Shown in pieces: positions 7,602-11,105 of a DNA stretch of 11,105 nucleotides (position 1 is the first letter of the stretch; every line of letters starts with the position of its first letter). The translations under genes and the position numbers were made by a program. The DNA is from Candidatus Eiseniibacteriota bacterium (GTDB lineage: Bacteria > Eisenbacteria > RBG-16-71-46 > CAIMUX01). The notes beneath the pieces are model-generated. The model saw only the letters and a program-made list of their open reading frames with translations. It ran no database searches and was not told the origin of the DNA. The stretch is taken from positions 1 through 11,105 of the forward strand of contig JAGQHR010000052.1 in the NCBI GenBank assembly GCA_020431745.1, in the 5' to 3' direction.

Positions 7602-7612
7602 GGTCTCAGACC
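7602..7612. promoter_or_regulatory. Short palindrome near the AraC-type gene start
   Basis: GGTCT-C-AGACC is a perfect 5-bp-arm dyad whose near edge is 24 bp upstream of the GTG start. Its place next to the start, together with a second dyad further upstream, fits an operator for the gene's own control. No binding is proven. Confidence 0.3.
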
Positions 7613-7625
7613 CTCGTTCCGACGC

Positions 7626-7639
7626 GGTGCCCGGGCACC
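7626..7639. promoter_or_regulatory. Perfect 14-bp palindrome upstream of the AraC-type gene
   Basis: GGTGCCCGGGCACC reads the same on both strands. It lies 48 bp upstream of the regulator's GTG start, and its centre is about 25 bp from the centre of the GGTCTCAGACC dyad. Both share the outer GGT...ACC. It could bind a dimeric regulator. AraC proteins more often use direct repeats, so another regulator is equally possible. Confidence 0.4.
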
Positions 7640-7703
7640 ACGAATGGGCTTGCTCCCGCCGCCGATCCCGTGTGCATGGCAATTCTCGGTTCCGCAACCC
7701 CGG

Positions 7704-7720
7704 GGGCGGAGAACCCGCCC
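7704..7720 (-). terminator. Hairpin just past the deacetylase gene
   Basis: GGGCGG (7704-7709) and CCGCCC (7715-7720) form a perfect six-pair GC stem with a five-base loop. It starts 12 bases beyond the deacetylase stop in the direction of transcription. It lacks a following T-run, so it may only stabilise the 3' end or weaken read-through into the regulator gene. Confidence 0.35.
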
Positions 7721-7732
7721 GTGGCGAGCCGA

Positions 7733-8878
7733 TCAGGCCGACGTGCCCTCGGCCGTGGCCGTCCGCAGGCCGGACCAGAACGGCGCCAGAGCGAGCCGGG
7801 CGTTTTCCGCCACCGCACGCGCGCTCGGGGAGACGGCAGGAGTTTCGGAACTGCCGTAGGGGGAGACGGAGTCCGCGAGTCCGAGCACTCCGAGATCGGA
7901 TTCCGGACCCGTGGAGGAGACACCCAGCATGGCTTCCAGTGAGGTCCGCACTCCCACGATCAGGCCGGCCGGATCGTATCCCCCCTCCAGGGAGAGCACG
8001 ATCCTCCCGGGACAGTGTCGATCCGACCAGCGCGTGAAGAGACCGAAAAGATGTCGGAATCCTTCGGTCGACATGCGCATCGGTCCGATCGGGTCGTACT
8101 GCCACGTGTCATAGCCGGCCGAAACGAGAATGAGGTCCGGCCGGTACTCGTCGACGATCGGTTCCACGATTCGCTCGTAGACGTGCAGAAAGTCGGTATC
8201 ACCCATGCCCGGCGGCATCGGGAGATTCACGGTATGTCCCGCGCCTACGCCGATGCCTACCTCGTCGAACCATCCGCTTCCGGGATAGAAAGGGTAGGCG
8301 TGGCTGGAGACGTAGAGGACGTCGTTTCTTTCGTAGAAGGCGCGCTGCGTCCCGTTGCCGTGATGAACGTCGGGGTCGAGCACCAGGACCCGTCGACATC
8401 CCAGCTCGGAGACGGCATGGGCGGCGGCCACAGCGACGTTGTTGAAGAGACAGAAACCCATCGCTGCACTCGGCTCGGCATGGTGGCCGGGAGGTCGAAC
8501 CAGCGCGAAGGCGCCGCGGGCGTCGCCCTGAACGACCCGCTCCGTCGCTTCGATCGCCGCGCCCGCCGCGGCGAGAGCGGCTTCGTACGATTTGGGACTG
8601 GTGGAGGTATCGGGATCGAGCGCCACGCGTGCCTGGCCGGCCGTGGCCGCGACAGTCTGCACATAGCGACCGCCGTGCACGCGTTCCAGCTCCCGGACAG
8701 TCGCCTCGCGCGGGGTGCACGTTGCCGTGCCCGAGAGCGGATGGGCATCGAGATGCGCGTAGATCGCCTGGAGGCGTCCTGGATTCTCCGGATGGCCCGG
8801 GCCGGCGACGTGCTCGAGGAACAGGTCGTGCCGGAAGATCACGACCGGCTTGTCCGTGCTGCTCGTCTCCTCCGACAT
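7733..8878 (-). CDS. Histone-deacetylase-family zinc hydrolase (class II-like deacetylase)
   Basis: A 381-residue cytoplasmic enzyme of the arginase/deacetylase fold. It probably removes acyl groups from protein lysines, acetyl-polyamines or other small amides. Visible motifs are GHPENPGRL (28-36), RPPGHHA (128-134, with catalytic H132/H133), GFCLFNN (141-147), DPDVHHGNGTQ (168-178), SAGYD (253-257) and EGGY (298-301). The predicted zinc ligands D170, H172 and D257 and the catalytic Y301 are all present. The HHGNG form and the RPPGHHA wording resemble class II/HDAC6-like and bacterial amidohydrolase members more than class I or AcuC. Oddities are Pro where Trp or Leu usually sits in D-x-DVHHG, Ala in SSHAYPFYPG, and TWQ after SAGYD where AxxxD is usual. 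The ATG at 8878 has GGGAG six bases upstream. It starts 29 bp after ileS and is probably co-transcribed with it. The substrate cannot be told from sequence. Confidence 0.92.
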   Translation of the reverse strand: MSEETSSTDKPVVIFRHDLFLEHVAGPGHPENPGRLQAIYAHLDAHPLSGTATCTPREATVRELERVHGGRYVQTVAATAGQARVALDPDTSTSPKSYEAALAAAGAAIEATERVVQGDARGAFALVRPPGHHAEPSAAMGFCLFNNVAVAAAHAVSELGCRRVLVLDPDVHHGNGTQRAFYERNDVLYVSSHAYPFYPGSGWFDEVGIGVGAGHTVNLPMPPGMGDTDFLHVYERIVEPIVDEYRPDLILVSAGYDTWQYDPIGPMRMSTEGFRHLFGLFTRWSDRHCPGRIVLSLEGGYDPAGLIVGVRTSLEAMLGVSSTGPESDLGVLGLADSVSPYGSSETPAVSPSARAVAENARLALAPFWSGLRTATAEGTSA

Positions 8879-8907
8879 CCCGTGCTCCCGTGCCTACTCG
8901 CGAGCGC

Positions 8908-11105
8908 TCAGCCGATCCGCGCCAGCGCCACCGTCAGCTTCTGTCCCTCGATCTCCTCCTGAGAGCTTCGCAAATCCGGCGGAGGAGACTGCAGAGCCAG
9001 CTTGGACAGGGTTTCCTGTTCGATCAGCTCGCTCCAGGACGAGAAGGCCGCGGTGAGGTCGGTCGGCGCATCCACGTGCAGCTCGATCCGGTCCTCGACC
9101 TCGAGCCCGCTGTCCTTACGCAGCCGCTGCACCCGGTTGATCAGCTCGCGGGAGAGTCCCTCGTTGCGCAGCTCCGGCGTGAGCTCGGTGTCGAGCGCCA
9201 CCACCAGCGTTCCCGCGCTGTGGCAGGCGTGGTGGAAGCTCTCGCGCGCCTTGAGCTCGATCTGGAACGCCTCGGCGCCGTAGCGATCGCCCAGCACCTC
9301 GATCTGCTTGCCCTCGATGAGCGCGAAGACGACGTCCTCCGGGAGGTCTGCCGCCGCCTGCTGGAATTCCTTCATCCGAGCGCCCAAGGTCTTGCCCAGG
9401 AGCTTGAAGTTGGGCTTCACGACCCAGGCCGCCATGTCGTGGAAGGGCAGGAACTCGACCGCCTTCACGTTCAGCTCGTCGCGCACGATGTCCAGGAAGT
9501 GCTGCAGGCGCTGCTCGTCCTCCGGATGGACCGTCCCGACGTACAAGGTGGCGAGCGGCTGCCGATTCTTCGCCTTGAGACGCTCGCGCAGCTCGCGGCC
9601 GAGGTCGACGACTCGGCGCGTCAGGTCCATCTCCATCTCGAGCGTCTTTTCCGCCTCGGTCTGGGGCCGCGGCTCCGGGTAGACGTCGAGGTGGACCGAA
9701 TCGCAGTCGGCGAGAGCATGCCCCAACCGCAGCTTCTGGTAGATCGCCTCGGTCAGGAACGGGGTGAACGGCGCCGCCAGCTTGGTGAACTCGGCCAGCA
9801 CCGCGTAGAGCGTCGAATACGCCTGCACCTTGTCGGTGTCGTTTTCGGATTTCCAGAAACGCCGGCGGGAACGCCGGATGTACCAGTTGGTCAGGTCGTC
9901 CAGGAACGAGAGGAGCGGAGGAACGGTGCGCGCCAGCTCGTACGCTTCCATTTCGCGGTGGATGTTCGCCTTCAGCGAGTCCAGCTTGATCGAGATCCAA
10001 CGATCGAGGACGTGATCGCGCTGCTCGGCGTAATCCAGTCGCGGATCCCAGCCGTCGACGGAGGCATAGGTCGCGAGGAAACAGTAGGCGTTCCAGAAGG
10101 GGAGGAGCACCTTGCGGGTCATCTCCTTCATGCCGTCGGCACTGAACTTCAGCTCTTCTCCGCGGACCGCCCCGCTCTGCAGCAGGTAGATCCGCAAGGT
10201 GTCGGCGCCGTGCGACTCGAAGATCTCCTCCGGGCTGGGGTAGTTCTTGAGCCGCTTGGACATCTTGCGCCCGTCCTCGGCGAGGACGATTCCGTTGACG
10301 ACGACGTTGCGGAAGGCCGGCCCCTTGCCCAGTGCGGTCGAAAGCACGAGCAGGGTGTAGAACCAGCCGCGCGTCTGGTCCAATCCCTCGGCGATGAAGT
10401 CCGCCGGGAAGATCCGATCGAACTCCTCGTCGTTCATCGAGAACGGATAGTGCTGCTGGGCGTACGGCATCGACCCCGACTCGAACCAGCAGTCGAGCAC
10501 CTCCGGGATGCGTCGCAGCGGTCGCCCCGTCTTGGGTGAGGGGATCACGAGCTTGTCGATGAAGTGCTTGTGGAGGTCGGTCACCTTCTCGCCGGCAAGC
10601 TCCTCCAGCTCGGCGCGGCTGCCGACGCACAGCATCTCTCCGGTCTCATCGTCACGCCAGATCGGGATCGGATTCCCCCAATACCGGTTGCGCGAGATGG
10701 GCCAGTCGCGCGCGTTCTCCAGCCACTTCCCGAAGCGCCCGTCTTTGAGATGGTCGGGGACCCAACGGATCTGCTGGTTGTTCGCGATCAGCTCGTCTTT
10801 GAGCGCGGTGACCTTCACGAACCAGGTCGGGATCGCTCGATACATGAGCGGGGTGTCCGACCGGTAGCAGAAGGGATAGCTGTGGAGGAGCGTCTCCTGC
10901 TTGAAGAGGAGATGGTGCTCCTTCAGATACCGCAGCACTTCCTTGTCCGAGTCCTTGAACCAGAGGCCCTGGAAAAGCGGCGCCGCGTTCGTGACTACGC
11001 CTTCGTCATCGAGGTGGTCGAGCGGATCGATTCCCGCGGATTTGCCGAGGAGGAAGTCGTCTTCTCCGAAGGCCGGAGCGATGTGGACGAGACCGGTTCC
11101 GGTGT
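8908..11105 (-). CDS. ileS: Isoleucyl-tRNA synthetase, IleRS2 (eukaryote-like) type; 5' end outside window
   Basis: The visible 731 residues are the C-terminal two thirds of the enzyme that charges tRNA-Ile. At the right edge the editing domain shows GTGLVHIAPAFGEDD, the CP1 proofreading motif that removes mischarged valine. Next come the catalytic core motifs DWPISRNRYWGNPIPIW and CWFESGSMPYAQQ (10451-10490), then DGRKMSKRLKNYPSP with KMSKR at 10252-10266. The helical anticodon-binding domain follows (WISIKLDSL through LTNWYIRRSRRRFW to APFTPFLTEAIY). The last ~230 residues match the C-terminal region of IleRS2 (KNRQPLATLYV; LTPELRNEGLSRELINRVQ), not the cysteine zinc finger of the usual bacterial IleRS1. 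KMSKR followed by KNYP is the IleRS2 hallmark, a type that is often insensitive to mupirocin. No frameshift is seen. The HIGH motif and start lie to the right of the window. The deacetylase gene follows within 29 bp. Confidence 0.96.
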   Translation of the reverse strand, partial: TGTGLVHIAPAFGEDDFLLGKSAGIDPLDHLDDEGVVTNAAPLFQGLWFKDSDKEVLRYLKEHHLLFKQETLLHSYPFCYRSDTPLMYRAIPTWFVKVTALKDELIANNQQIRWVPDHLKDGRFGKWLENARDWPISRNRYWGNPIPIWRDDETGEMLCVGSRAELEELAGEKVTDLHKHFIDKLVIPSPKTGRPLRRIPEVLDCWFESGSMPYAQQHYPFSMNDEEFDRIFPADFIAEGLDQTRGWFYTLLVLSTALGKGPAFRNVVVNGIVLAEDGRKMSKRLKNYPSPEEIFESHGADTLRIYLLQSGAVRGEELKFSADGMKEMTRKVLLPFWNAYCFLATYASVDGWDPRLDYAEQRDHVLDRWISIKLDSLKANIHREMEAYELARTVPPLLSFLDDLTNWYIRRSRRRFWKSENDTDKVQAYSTLYAVLAEFTKLAAPFTPFLTEAIYQKLRLGHALADCDSVHLDVYPEPRPQTEAEKTLEMEMDLTRRVVDLGRELRERLKAKNRQPLATLYVGTVHPEDEQRLQHFLDIVRDELNVKAVEFLPFHDMAAWVVKPNFKLLGKTLGARMKEFQQAAADLPEDVVFALIEGKQIEVLGDRYGAEAFQIELKARESFHHACHSAGTLVVALDTELTPELRNEGLSRELINRVQRLRKDSGLEVEDRIELHVDAPTDLTAAFSSWSELIEQETLSKLALQSPPPDLRSSQEEIEGQKLTVALARIG

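Noticed and set aside
6661..8037. 458-codon plus-strand ORF across the regulator and the deacetylase 3' end
   Set aside because: It lies opposite a clear AraC HTH domain and carries no recognisable domain.
8629..10539. 636-codon plus-strand ORF opposite ileS and the deacetylase gene
   Set aside because: It spans parts of two conserved minus-strand genes and shows no domain; long antisense ORFs are expected at this GC content.

Overview
The window looks like chromosomal DNA of a high-GC, Gram-negative-type bacterium. Two secreted proteins end in a FlgD-type Ig-like tail, a form common in uncultured FCB-group and Eisenbacteria/Gemmatimonadota-like lineages. The isoleucyl-tRNA synthetase is of the eukaryote-like IleRS2 type. 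The lineage is an inference from these traits, because no rRNA or other marker is present.

Layout. (1) At the left edge, on the minus strand, is the first ~92 codons of an ECF-type sigma factor. It diverges from what follows across a ~225 bp gap (279-503) in which I see no convincing promoter. (2) On the plus strand, a small membrane-anchored or exported protein of unknown function (504-959) ends one base before the start of a 1081-residue secreted zinc metalloprotease (961-4206). The protease carries an HEXXHXXGXXD metzincin motif embedded in a CLCA-like HEWGH...DEY sequence, then three repeated ~200-residue modules and a FlgD-Ig tail. (3) A 266 bp convergent gap holds a weak hairpin and a degenerate CCGAT pentamer repeat. 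(4) All remaining genes lie on the minus strand. In transcription order they are ileS (5' end outside the window), a class II-like histone-deacetylase-family hydrolase 29 bp downstream, an AraC-family regulator, and a secreted seven-repeat FG-GAP beta-propeller protein that also ends in a FlgD-Ig tail.

How they may work together. The small protein and the protease are almost certainly co-expressed. The divergent sigma factor is a candidate regulator but nothing in the sequence proves it. The two convergent secreted proteins share the same C-terminal tail and so probably use the same export or surface-attachment route. ileS and the deacetylase gene are probably one transcription unit. The araC-type gene is preceded by two short palindromes that could be operators.

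No tRNA, rRNA, insertion sequence, CRISPR array or phage gene was seen. The long ORFs opposite the real genes are readings expected in high-GC DNA. The most unusual content is the CLCA-like protease locus; I did not find a clear new defence or mobile system.
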